Of a DNA stretch of 64,000 bases, positions 24,317-32,841 are shown piece after piece (positions within the stretch are counted from its first letter, which is position 1; every line of letters begins with the position of its first letter). A program made the position numbers and the translations under genes. Source of the stretch: JBCCCJ01 sp039029315 (GTDB lineage Bacteria; Bacteroidota; Bacteroidia; J057); assembly GCA_039029315.1 (NCBI GenBank), contig JBCCGK010000063.1, forward strand, positions 1-64,000, read 5' to 3'. The notes beneath the pieces are model-generated. The model saw only the letters and a list, made by a program, of their open reading frames with translations, did no database searches and was not told where the DNA came from.

Positions 24317-25909
24317 TCAATCCAGTTTCTCCTTCTCAAAATCACTGGGATTGACCCAACCCGTTTTCATTTTTTCGCCAGACATAAAGCGCTCATAGAA
24401 ACCTTTGGTCTCCTCATGTGCATAGGGATATTCATCAAAGATATGGCCATTGCCCAGCATTCGAGGGTCTTTCTCTGCTGTCAATCCCTGACGCATGCGA
24501 TCTGCCAATTGCGTTTTGATCGTCTGATGCTCCTTCGATCCAGCCAGATTGTTCATACACTCGGGATCAGAAGCAATGTGATACAATTCTTCGGCCGGCC
24601 GTTTGCCCATATTCCACTCCCAATATTTTCGGGTCTCAGGAGTGTGGCGGGCCAGGAGAGCCTGCGTTTTGGTGGGACTGCCATCGGTATTCAGATAGCC
24701 TGTTTCGGGATTCCCGACTGGCCAGCGATTGGGTTCAAAGTTTTTGAGGTATAGATATTCATCCGTAACAATGCCTCTCACAGGATATCCCCAATCATTT
24801 GGGCGACCGATGTCATGTCTTTCCTTGCCAATGAGTACATGATCTCTGATGGGTGCTGGTGTTTCTCCTTGCGCAGCATAGAGGATGTCAGTCAGGCTGC
24901 TTCCTGTAATCGGCTGCATGCCACTTTCAGTCTGTCCTAGTCCAGCAAGCTCCAGAAAGGTAGGCGCAAAATCAATGAAATTCACAAATTCATCGACTGT
25001 CCGACCGGGATTCTTGATGCCTTTGGGCCACATCATCGCAAGTGGAAGATGGTTGGAGAGTTCATATTTCTGCCCCTTGATCCGGGGGAATGGCATGCCA
25101 TTGTCTGCGGTTACTACTACCAAGGTATTTTCCAGCAAACCTCTGGCTTCGAGTTCTGCCAGCATTTTTTGGAGATGCAGGTCAAAATATTCGATCTCAT
25201 AGGCATAGTCGAGCATGTCCGTGCGGACTGTATCATTGTCTGGCCAGAAGTCAAAGACCTTGTCGATGTCAGTTAATTTTTTTCCTCCCTTATTGATTCC
25301 TGCACCATATTCATAGGCCCTATGTGGTTCTGTCGAACCATACCAGTAGCAGAAGGCTTGTCCATCTGGTACAGAGTCCAAAAATTCACCAAAGTTTGCT
25401 GCATAATCCGAGCTAGAGATAAAGTTGGCAGGAGGCGTCAGTTTTTGGCGATTGAAAGGAATGCCTGTGAGCTGACGAGGATTGCCAGATTCGTCATTGG
25501 CAACTCCTGGCGCCCACCCTTTGGCGGTATAGCCCACATAATAGTCATGCCCTGTCAAGGCTTCCGGATAGGTTTTGAATTTGGGTGGAAAAAAGGGTAC
25601 ATGGTTCATGGCTCGCTCCAGTTGCCAGGAATTGCGGCCTGTCAGGATGCACGCACGAGAAGGAGAACATTTGGCATTGGGCGTATAGGCCCTGGTGAAC
25701 AAGATCCCTTCTCGCGCAACCCGGTCAAATGCAGGGGTTTTTACCCAGCTACAGCCATAAGCACCCATATGCGGAAAAGAGGCATCATCTGCGATGGCGA
25801 AGAGGATATTGGGACGAGAGGCCTGTTCCTCAACCGGATCTGGCTGGCAGGCGAATAACAAACAAATAGAGAGGAGAAGGAGGAAATTTCGCATACTGCT
25901 AAGATTCAT
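24317..25909 (-). CDS. Sulfatase lipoprotein
   Basis: A 530-residue Cys-type sulfatase. The N-terminus is a lipoprotein signal (LLLLSICLLFAC, Cys 21 counting from the ATG at 25909; ATG 25894 is an equally good start). The metal-site DD is at ILFAIADDASF, and the formylglycine motif is CSPSR with Cys 81. A second metal-binding stretch is TLVVVTADNGMPFPR. The family hydrolyses sulfate esters, usually on sulfated glycans, so it should act in the periplasm or on the cell surface. A second sulfatase lies next to it in the same direction, 251 bp away, pointing to a glycan-use locus. A maturase is not in the window. Confidence 0.92.
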   Translation of the reverse strand: MNLSSMRNFLLLLSICLLFACQPDPVEEQASRPNILFAIADDASFPHMGAYGCSWVKTPAFDRVAREGILFTRAYTPNAKCSPSRACILTGRNSWQLERAMNHVPFFPPKFKTYPEALTGHDYYVGYTAKGWAPGVANDESGNPRQLTGIPFNRQKLTPPANFISSSDYAANFGEFLDSVPDGQAFCYWYGSTEPHRAYEYGAGINKGGKKLTDIDKVFDFWPDNDTVRTDMLDYAYEIEYFDLHLQKMLAELEARGLLENTLVVVTADNGMPFPRIKGQKYELSNHLPLAMMWPKGIKNPGRTVDEFVNFIDFAPTFLELAGLGQTESGMQPITGSSLTDILYAAQGETPAPIRDHVLIGKERHDIGRPNDWGYPVRGIVTDEYLYLKNFEPNRWPVGNPETGYLNTDGSPTKTQALLARHTPETRKYWEWNMGKRPAEELYHIASDPECMNNLAGSKEHQTIKTQLADRMRQGLTAEKDPRMLGNGHIFDEYPYAHEETKGFYERFMSGEKMKTGWVNPSDFEKEKLD

Positions 25910-26160
25910 GCATAGGTTTTGTTAGGTAACAGAAGATAAGTATGGAGAAAAATGTAACAAGCAACATCTGTGATGTGAAATGGCAAGGAAGAAATCAGAC
26001 ATTTCCCACTACGGAATGAACACCCTGCTATACTGCCCTCTTGAAGAGGCAATTGGGTAGAAGAGGGGGGGCAATTCGCCAATCACCTTGATTACAGCGT
26101 ATGTCCCTTTACCTTCTAGATTCATTCTTTTGCAGATTATATTTTCTTCTAATTCAATGC

Positions 26161-27660
26161 TCAAAAGCCAGGTTGCCCCTTCACACTCAATGCTCCGGAC
26201 TTGAGGCCGGGCATTTCCCCTCGTGGAACTTTGTTGAAGGCAGAAACTGAAGGCAGCAATTTCCCGCTTTGTCGATCAAATCCATCTCCAGTCAGTGTTT
26301 CTGGCGTATTATCCTTGGTAAGGTCTCTCCATTGATGCATCACAAAGCGAAAATCTTCCATCACTTGTTGATAGGAAGGGACGGAGGCAAGATTCAGCAA
26401 TTGTTCTGGATCATTATGCACATAGAACAACTCCTCTCTGGGTCGCGGACTCAGAAAATTGTCAGCCTGTGCGGCTGTCAATTGACCAGCTTCTCGTGCT
26501 CGATTCAAGTCTTCCTGTGAGAGACTTCTCTTGGAATCAGCTGGTCCCCCATTTGGAAATTGTGTTCGTTCATTCAGTACATAGAGAAAATCCTTGGATC
26601 GCACCATTCGCTCATGGGCTTCGAAATCATGCCAGTTGTGCTCAGAAAAGACATAGCGTCGAAAGTCTAGTCTGGGATTGCCAAACAAAGTTGCGAAACT
26701 TCTTCCCTGAAACATCTCATGCTCCTTCGCCCCTGCCAGATCCAGGATAGTTGGCGCCAGATCGACCACACTCAGCAAACTATTGCAGACTGCCCCAGCT
26801 TCCTTGATCCCCTCTGGCCAATGAATGACAAGAGGTGTCTTCATCCCACTGTCATACACCCTCGTCTTACATCGAGGAAAGGGGCGCCCATTGTCCGCCA
26901 TGACAAAAATAACGGTATTGTCAAGGATGTTTTGGCGCTTGAGCTCTTCAACCACTTTGCCCACATAGAAATCCAGCCTCCCGATCTCATTGTAATAGGA
27001 GGCCAAATCCTGTCGGGTGGGCTCCGCATCGACCAAATATGGCGGAACAATTACACTTGCCGGATCATGAGGCGTCCCAAAATCATCTGCCTGCCAGGCT
27101 CGATGTGCGTCAAAAGCCGCAAACCAGGCAAAAAATGGTTTGTCTTTCGGCCGTTCCTCTATACATTGCACCCATCGCTCTTCCCCTCCACTCCCAGCAC
27201 CTTTACGCTCATACGCATGATCAAACGCCCGCAAAGCTGGCTGACCAAAGTGGCTTTTGCCGGATTGTACGGTATAATAGCCTGCATCTTTCAGAAGGAG
27301 GGGAAAGGGAATTTGGGATTCGGGAAGGGGAGTATGCAATTCAGCAGCGCCATTGTTGTGAGGATATCGACCACTGATAATGCTGCAACGACTCGGGCTG
27401 CATGAACTGGAAGTCAGATAGGCATTGGTGAAGCGCATACCTTTTGCAGCCAATTGATCAATATTCGGTGTCTTGACGGATGGATGGCCATAGCATCCCA
27501 GGTCATTCCAACTGACATCATCAGCAATGATGTAGACAAAGTTGGGCTGCGCAAGCCTGCTGCTTGCAAAGCCAAGCATTCGGGGGGATTGTGCAGGAGT
27601 AATTCCAGTCAGCCCAAATAAAAAAATTGAGGTCCAAAGGAGGAGAATATGTAGGTTCAT
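26161..27660 (-). CDS. Sulfatase
   Basis: A 499-residue Cys-type sulfatase with a signal peptide (LLLWTSIFLFGLTGITPAQ). The metal-binding DD is in YIIADDVSWNDLG, the formylglycine Cys 87 is in CSPSR, and the second metal motif is VIFVMADNGRPFPR. The final residues (GEMPGLKSGALSVKGQ) are typical of this subgroup. It resembles its neighbour in domain plan but is clearly a different branch (heparan/N-sulfoglucosamine-sulfatase-like appearance, inferred). Divergent from rpsU. Confidence 0.92.
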   Translation of the reverse strand: MNLHILLLWTSIFLFGLTGITPAQSPRMLGFASSRLAQPNFVYIIADDVSWNDLGCYGHPSVKTPNIDQLAAKGMRFTNAYLTSSSCSPSRCSIISGRYPHNNGAAELHTPLPESQIPFPLLLKDAGYYTVQSGKSHFGQPALRAFDHAYERKGAGSGGEERWVQCIEERPKDKPFFAWFAAFDAHRAWQADDFGTPHDPASVIVPPYLVDAEPTRQDLASYYNEIGRLDFYVGKVVEELKRQNILDNTVIFVMADNGRPFPRCKTRVYDSGMKTPLVIHWPEGIKEAGAVCNSLLSVVDLAPTILDLAGAKEHEMFQGRSFATLFGNPRLDFRRYVFSEHNWHDFEAHERMVRSKDFLYVLNERTQFPNGGPADSKRSLSQEDLNRAREAGQLTAAQADNFLSPRPREELFYVHNDPEQLLNLASVPSYQQVMEDFRFVMHQWRDLTKDNTPETLTGDGFDRQSGKLLPSVSAFNKVPRGEMPGLKSGALSVKGQPGF

Positions 27661-27747
27661 TGTTCCTGAAATTGAGAAATGTTGTGGAAAAATAACATTC
27701 TTACATTGGTTTTCTCAGAACAATCTGTAAGAGTCCCACCTTTTTAT

Positions 27748-27755
27748 TACCTTTG
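27748..27755 (+). promoter_or_regulatory. Bacteroidota-type -7 box before rpsU
   Basis: TACCTTTG matches the TAnnTTTG -7 consensus of the Bacteroidota primary sigma factor. It lies about 100 bp upstream of the rpsU start. I see no good TTTG -33 partner at the expected spacing, so promoter use is likely but not certain. Confidence 0.6.
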
Positions 27756-27854
27756 CATAGAAGTAGCTGTAGGGATATCATTTCCTATTCTTACTTCATT
27801 CAAGTTTTTTGCCGATTTATATTGGTTATTCATTCTAAATCCTTAAAAAATCAT

Positions 27855-28052
27855 ATGCTAATTATCAAAGTTAAAGAAAATGAGAGTATTGACCGTGCGT
27901 TGAAACGATACAAGAAGAAGATTAAGCAAACCAAGCTTCTTCAAGGAGTCAGAGCAAACCAAGCCTATCGGAAACCATCTGAGAGGAAGAAAATGCTGAT
28001 GTCAAAGGCCAGATACCGTCAAAAAGTAATGGATCAAATCAACCATCTTTAG
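27855..28052 (+). CDS. rpsU: Ribosomal protein S21
   Basis: A 65-residue small-subunit protein. ATG 27855 gives MLIIKVKENESIDRALKRYK, then KKIKQTKLLQGVRANQAY and a basic end KARYRQKVMDQ, the standard bS21 pattern. The frame is open upstream, but that part is not conserved. Bacteroidota S21 has a role in 16S 3'-end accessibility and translation initiation (established for the phylum). The gene downstream is 48 bp away and probably cotranscribed. Confidence 0.95.
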   Translation: MLIIKVKENESIDRALKRYKKKIKQTKLLQGVRANQAYRKPSERKKMLMSKARYRQKVMDQINHL

Positions 28053-28100
28053 TATTTCTCGATTATTATTCTTGCAACCTGATCCCAATCCATTACTTAC

Positions 28101-28766
28101 ATGATACTTAAATCCAGATTGTTATTCCTTCTCGAAAAAAATGGAGGACATATTATAGACAATATTTCTCAATCAGAAATTGAAGATTATACATATATCA
28201 GAGAACATCTGTCTACAACAGATGTGAGCGAGGATGAGGATCTTCAGTCAAGAATTAGTCAGCTGTATCAGTTTACCAAGCATCGCATTGATATCAAGAC
28301 GCGAACGCACTTTTACTCCATGCTAGAGAAATTCAAGCAGGAGGAAACAATGGATCTGAATAATGTTGCAGAAAAATTTCTGGCTTCTGAAAACAGAAAG
28401 TCATATCAGGCGAAGCACTTCACTACATTGACCTATTTGACACATCTTCTGGATGACAAATATGGGATCTATAGTGCGCACTTGGGAGAAATGTTTGATT
28501 TCAGTCTCCCCCGAGGACAACTGATTGGAAACTACCAAAAGAAAGTTGCTTTCCTGGAATTCTACATGCAAAAGACGCAGTTGTACCAGGAAATCATTGA
28601 AGAACCTGCACTTCAAAACCTTCTTAAAGTTGTCAGAATCAAGTTTTTTGACTACAGAAGCGTTTTGACCCTTCCCAAAAGAGTAGATCTGCTCGTGCGG
28701 TCAGCATCAGATCTTCATGGCAAAGGGAAATTGCTCGTATCAGGCAAAGTCGGGACCTCTTCCTGA
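28101..28766 (+). CDS. Hypothetical protein in operon with rpsU, 221 aa
   Basis: Starts at ATG 28101 (MILKSRLLFLLEKNGG). It is soluble and largely helical (SRISQLYQFTKHRIDIKTRT, FLEFYMQKTQLYQEIIEEP), basic near the C-terminus, with no membrane segment. I recognise no family. The gene normally expected after rpsU in this phylum is a tyrosine recombinase; I do not see its RHRY residues here. A strong terminator lies 36 bp after the stop, so rpsU and this gene should form one unit. Confidence 0.6.
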   Translation: MILKSRLLFLLEKNGGHIIDNISQSEIEDYTYIREHLSTTDVSEDEDLQSRISQLYQFTKHRIDIKTRTHFYSMLEKFKQEETMDLNNVAEKFLASENRKSYQAKHFTTLTYLTHLLDDKYGIYSAHLGEMFDFSLPRGQLIGNYQKKVAFLEFYMQKTQLYQEIIEEPALQNLLKVVRIKFFDYRSVLTLPKRVDLLVRSASDLHGKGKLLVSGKVGTSS

Positions 28767-28801
28767 TCGTAAAGATTATTAGCATTACCTACAATAAATA
28801 G

Positions 28802-28835
28802 GTCGGTAGAAGAAATTCTTCTACCGACTTTTTTT
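28802..28835 (+). terminator. Rho-independent terminator
   Basis: A 12-bp perfect stem (GTCGGTAGAAGA at 28802-28813, TCTTCTACCGAC at 28817-28828) with a 3-nt loop is followed by seven T residues (28829-28835). It terminates the rpsU unit. It lies 36 bp after the stop of the 221-aa protein. On the minus strand the T-run is missing, so it is one-directional. Confidence 0.93.
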
Positions 28836-28991
28836 GTTGCGTTTCGGATCGCTTCCATCCTTCCTGTCAACTCATCTGACTCCAGGCTTGCAATTGTTTG
28901 AAACCCTTTTTCCAGGCCAAACCAAAGCACCTTTTCCCGCGTGGCGATGGATGGCAACACAATAGATAGCTCCTGATCTTGCGCTTGATTC

Positions 28992-31154
28992 TCACATGTT
29001 ATATCTCTGATTCACAGATTCTTTGGGAAGAGTGAAAAAGAACTTGCTTCCCTTTCCCGGGATAGATTTCACCCACAACTCCCCCTTGTGTTGCTTCACC
29101 ACCTTCTGACAAATGGACAATCCTATACCCGTTCCGGGATACTCCTCAGGTGAATGAAGCCGATGAAAGACATCAAAGATCTTGTGTTGGTATTCCTTTT
29201 TGATGCCAATCCCATTGTCTTCCACAATCAACAAATAATGATCTGAATATTCTTCAGCACGAAGTATGATCTCAGGAGGTGCTTCCCGATGGAATTTTAT
29301 CCCATTTCCGATCAAATTCTGAAACAGGCGAAGCAAGCCCGACCTATCTCCAAATATCGTGGGAAGCGGTCCCAAGGTTATCTTGGCGTCATGCTCTTCT
29401 ACCATATGCGCGAGATTCTGAATCGCCAACTTGCCGAGTTGGTTCAAATCGACAGCCTCTTGATTGTCTTTTGTTCCAATTTGTGAATAGGTCAACAAAT
29501 CAGACAGCACTGAATTCATTCGCTCCACCCCTCCCAGTACATAGTCTATGAATACCTCTCCCTCCCTATCTAACATGGGTCGATATCTCCGCTCAATCAA
29601 GCCAATGAAAGAAGCAATGGTTCGCATGGGTTGCTTGAGGTCATGAGAGACGACATGGGCAAATTGTTCCAAATCCCTATTTGAGATTTGCAGCTCCTGA
29701 TTTTTGATGGCAATCTCTCGTTTTTGATTTGCCAAAGTCATCGATGTGCGCGTCTGAACAATATAGCGGTAGAAGATAAAGGCCGATACACCAAAGAGCA
29801 GCAACATCAGAGAGATGAATACCCAGCGATCTCGCTGCAGCTCGAAGATAGCCTTGTCCTTCTTCAATAAGTCGATTTCATTTTTTTGCACTTCTGATTC
29901 ATACTGAATCTTCATTTCCATCATTTTCTGGGTGCTCTCTTCCGAGAAGATCTGGTCCTTGGTTTCCATGTATTTTTGCTGATACTGAAAAGCCAAAGGA
30001 TAGTCTTTCTTGACCACATAGGCTTTTGAGATCAAGCGATAGGCGCGCGCAAGCTCAGGTTTCAGTTGCAACTCCATAGCCGCCTTTTCCCCATCAAATA
30101 AATAGGACAAAGCTTCATCAGATTTTCCTTGCTCAATCAATGCCTGTCCCAGATGATTGTATTGGCTGACAGAGCCTGTTTTGTCTCCAATGGCCTGGGA
30201 AATATGAAGAGAACGCAGATAGTAATTGACTGCTTCATGATGGTTTGACTGTGCGGAATAAACCTCTCCAATCAGCCCCAAAGCTTCTCTGATACCGGTT
30301 TTGTCAGTCAGAATTTCGCGATAGTGCAGGGCTTGTTGGTAGTATCTCAATGCTTCAGGAAAGTCCTTTCTCTTCAAATGCACATCTCCAATGTTGGCAT
30401 AAGCATCTGCCATTCCTCTCAGATTTTCCAGATGCTCGGCAGATCGCAGTCCATCCATAAAGTAGGCCAATGCCTGATCATAGTCTTCCATGACCATATA
30501 CACAGCACCCAAATTCAGGAAAGAAGAGGTGATCTCTTTCTGATCCCCAATTCTCTTCCAAATCTTCAAGGCCCGCAAATGAGATTGAAGCGCTTCTTCA
30601 TAGTTGCCCATAAAGTAGTGCATAACACCAAGATTATTGCATGAATTTCCAATCCATTTCTCATTTCCCAACACCTCTCTGATAGCAGCAGAGGCTTCAA
30701 AATGCGCCAGGGCTTCACGGTTGTTCCCGATCATCTGCCAATACATGCCCAAATTGTTCAGGGTGTTGGCCTTTTGGCCCTTGTCATGCAGGATTTCAAA
30801 TTGAAGAATTGCGTCATTGAGATACTGTTTTGCTTCTTCCATCTCTCCTTGGTAAAGAGAAATGACACCTTTGTTCTTGTATCCCATCGCAAGCCCTTTG
30901 CGAAAGGCTTTCCGGTCTGCCAACTGAATCGCCTTCTTGACAAATTCGTCGGCCTTCTCAAGATCCTGGTCCTTATATTCCCACGCCAATTGATTATACA
31001 GAATGACTTTTTGTGTGTCCGACTTGGCTAGCTGAAGACTTACTTCCAGACTATCCAATATTGGAGAGGACGCTACTACGGGGCGAATAGCAGCTAAGAA
31101 AAATAAAAGAATGAGGAATAAAATTAGCTTATCGTCAGTTTTTGAGCCCTTCAT
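28992..31154 (-). CDS. TPR-containing sensor histidine kinase
   Basis: A 720-residue sensor. I choose ATG 31154 (MKGSKTDDKLILFLILLFF), which gives the signal peptide. About residues 35-400 are tandem TPR motifs (GNYEEALQSHLRALKIWKRI, DYDQALAYFMDGLRSAEHL and others). A membrane helix (WVFISLMLLLFGVSAFIFYRY) follows, then a HisKA domain with phospho-His in HVVSHDLKQPMR, and HATPase_c (N-box near NLIGNGIKFH, then DNGIGI, then GTGIGLSI). It has the periplasmic-TPR kinase layout common in Bacteroidota. No response regulator is adjacent, so its partner is unknown. Confidence 0.93.
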   Translation of the reverse strand: MKGSKTDDKLILFLILLFFLAAIRPVVASSPILDSLEVSLQLAKSDTQKVILYNQLAWEYKDQDLEKADEFVKKAIQLADRKAFRKGLAMGYKNKGVISLYQGEMEEAKQYLNDAILQFEILHDKGQKANTLNNLGMYWQMIGNNREALAHFEASAAIREVLGNEKWIGNSCNNLGVMHYFMGNYEEALQSHLRALKIWKRIGDQKEITSSFLNLGAVYMVMEDYDQALAYFMDGLRSAEHLENLRGMADAYANIGDVHLKRKDFPEALRYYQQALHYREILTDKTGIREALGLIGEVYSAQSNHHEAVNYYLRSLHISQAIGDKTGSVSQYNHLGQALIEQGKSDEALSYLFDGEKAAMELQLKPELARAYRLISKAYVVKKDYPLAFQYQQKYMETKDQIFSEESTQKMMEMKIQYESEVQKNEIDLLKKDKAIFELQRDRWVFISLMLLLFGVSAFIFYRYIVQTRTSMTLANQKREIAIKNQELQISNRDLEQFAHVVSHDLKQPMRTIASFIGLIERRYRPMLDREGEVFIDYVLGGVERMNSVLSDLLTYSQIGTKDNQEAVDLNQLGKLAIQNLAHMVEEHDAKITLGPLPTIFGDRSGLLRLFQNLIGNGIKFHREAPPEIILRAEEYSDHYLLIVEDNGIGIKKEYQHKIFDVFHRLHSPEEYPGTGIGLSICQKVVKQHKGELWVKSIPGKGSKFFFTLPKESVNQRYNM

Positions 31155-31218
31155 AATGTGTGTCAATTATGAATTAATCCAATTTCCTAAAATGGTGTAT
31201 TCATCAGGGCAGTATGAT

Positions 31219-32550
31219 TTATCTAACTATGACCGGGAATGTCGTCCCGTCAGGAGCAGCACTAGAAGTACCATCAGTGGTATAGCTGGAAGGAGCAACT
31301 AGCAAAACACCACTGACATGTGGAGCTGCCATCGAAGTCCCGGTACAATAGGCGTATTCATCGTCATCGAAGGTTGAGAGGATATACTCTCCTGGCGCCG
31401 CATAGTCTACGGAGTTGCCATAGTTGGAGAAATAAGAAAAGCTATCCTGACTGTCGATCGATGTAACGACGAAGATATTCGGATGACTCACTCTCGCTGG
31501 TGAGAGGGTAGAAACATTTTGATGTCCATTTCCAGCTGCCACCACAACCTTGACGCCGACATTTGCAAAGGACAGCACAGTATTGTCCACAATATTGGAA
31601 GCACCGCCACCAATACTCATATTGATCACATCTTCAGGCCAGACATAATAGGAGATATACCCCAATGCTGCCACAATATCTGAAGCATAGCCCAGCCCGT
31701 TGTCATCCAGCACTTTGATATTGACCATATACACTCCTGCAGCTACTCCGACGACTCCTTCATTATCGTTTTTCGCACCAATGATGCCAGCCACATGGGT
31801 TCCATGTCCAAAATCATCATCCAAATCAGAAGCGCCAGAAAAGTTGACACTATATCCATTCAATACCTCCAGTTCGTCATGATCATTGATTCCGGTATCC
31901 ATGATCCATACCCAGCGATAACTGTATTGTGGATTGGTTTCAAAATCAAAACTCCCACCGACCCTGGTAATTCCTGCAGGAATGATCTGCCCGGCACTTT
32001 CTGATCCTACCTCAGAACCCGCTGGATTAAAGGGGGTCCTGATCTGTGGGTCGAACTGACTTAAGGATATGAACTGGTCCTGCTCAATCATATCAATTGC
32101 AGGATCTTTTTCCAGTTGTTTTTTCTCAGCGGGATTCAAACTAACGACCATCCCATTCTTGATGCCAGCAATAGTTTTCTTGATAGCTGCTGGTGGAATT
32201 CTGTTGGCAGTAAGCAGGGCTACACACTTCTTCTTGACTGCCTGTACCTTGTATTGATACAAAGAAGTTGCCATTTGACTTTTGGGATCTCGGGATCCGA
32301 GTGAGCCATCTGCCTGAATCTGGGAACGTTCTGCCCCATTGCCAGATCCGAGAGAGGGAGATGGTTCCTCTTTCAGAATGACAATATACTGATTGGGCAC
32401 AAGTTCCACTGTCGTCCTGGGAGGGGACAAGGATTCAGCTTGGGAGGTTGTAAGTGTGTCCAGGAAAGGTTGATCTACGTTGGTGCAACTGCTGATCAAA
32501 AGAAAGAACGCGGAGATGAAAACAAAAAAAATGTAGCTAGAGAGTTTCAT
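31219..32550 (-). CDS. S8 family serine protease (subtilisin-like lipoprotein)
   Basis: A 443-residue secreted protease. The lipobox is ISSC (Cys 22). Residues about 50-165 form an I9-type propeptide (PNQYIVILKEEP ... PAIDMIEQDQ). The catalytic triad is D218 (WIMDTGIND), H249 (DDFGHGTHVAG) and S406 (GTSMAAPHVSG), with oxyanion N341 (AAGNGHQN). It is proteinase K/thermitase-like. The C-terminal ~30 residues are a short Ser/Thr-rich tail. Likely anchored to a membrane facing the outside. Confidence 0.92.
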   Translation of the reverse strand: MKLSSYIFFVFISAFFLLISSCTNVDQPFLDTLTTSQAESLSPPRTTVELVPNQYIVILKEEPSPSLGSGNGAERSQIQADGSLGSRDPKSQMATSLYQYKVQAVKKKCVALLTANRIPPAAIKKTIAGIKNGMVVSLNPAEKKQLEKDPAIDMIEQDQFISLSQFDPQIRTPFNPAGSEVGSESAGQIIPAGITRVGGSFDFETNPQYSYRWVWIMDTGINDHDELEVLNGYSVNFSGASDLDDDFGHGTHVAGIIGAKNDNEGVVGVAAGVYMVNIKVLDDNGLGYASDIVAALGYISYYVWPEDVINMSIGGGASNIVDNTVLSFANVGVKVVVAAGNGHQNVSTLSPARVSHPNIFVVTSIDSQDSFSYFSNYGNSVDYAAPGEYILSTFDDDEYAYCTGTSMAAPHVSGVLLVAPSSYTTDGTSSAAPDGTTFPVIVR

Positions 32551-32787
32551 AATCCATGAATAAATATCATAAGTGAACCGCTGGATAAAAGAATTCCTGC
32601 ACCAAAAATTTCCCTTTCGGAAACCTTTTTTGATACAAGTATATCAGAAGCTGAAAATTATTTTCATGTAAGATCATACTTCATTTTCGCCTTTGTTAGA
32701 GATCTGGCTTCAATGGTCAGTTTTATTGCAGGAATGGTTAAGTTCTTACATTGAAAGGTTTAGGAGAATGGTCTGAAAAAAAATATT

Positions 32788-32803
32788 TTTAGGTTTGTCT
32801 AAA
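32788..32803. promoter_or_regulatory. Metalloregulator-like (DtxR/MntR type) operator before the TonB receptor
   Basis: TTTAGGTTTGTCTAAA is a palindromic site with TTTAG/CTAAA arms and 6-nt spacer, resembling DtxR/MntR-family boxes of the TTAGG-N-CTAA type. It ends 38 bp before the receptor's ATG. A weaker half site (TTTAGATTCGC) follows directly. The match to a specific regulator is inference, and no dtxR or mntR gene is in the window. Confidence 0.45.
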
Positions 32804-32841
32804 TTTTTTTTTAGATTCGCATTAAATTAGAATTGCCCAAT

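Noticed and set aside
25322..25858. 178-codon plus-strand ORF
   Set aside because: Antisense of the first sulfatase; the sulfatase motifs on the minus strand are unambiguous.
28715..28960. Minus-strand 81-codon ORF (GTG start) after the TPR kinase gene
   Set aside because: It overlaps the end of the 221-aa gene and runs straight through the rho-independent terminator. Part of it (WFGLEKGFQTIASLES) looks protein-like, so a short remnant is possible, but there is no good start and no family.
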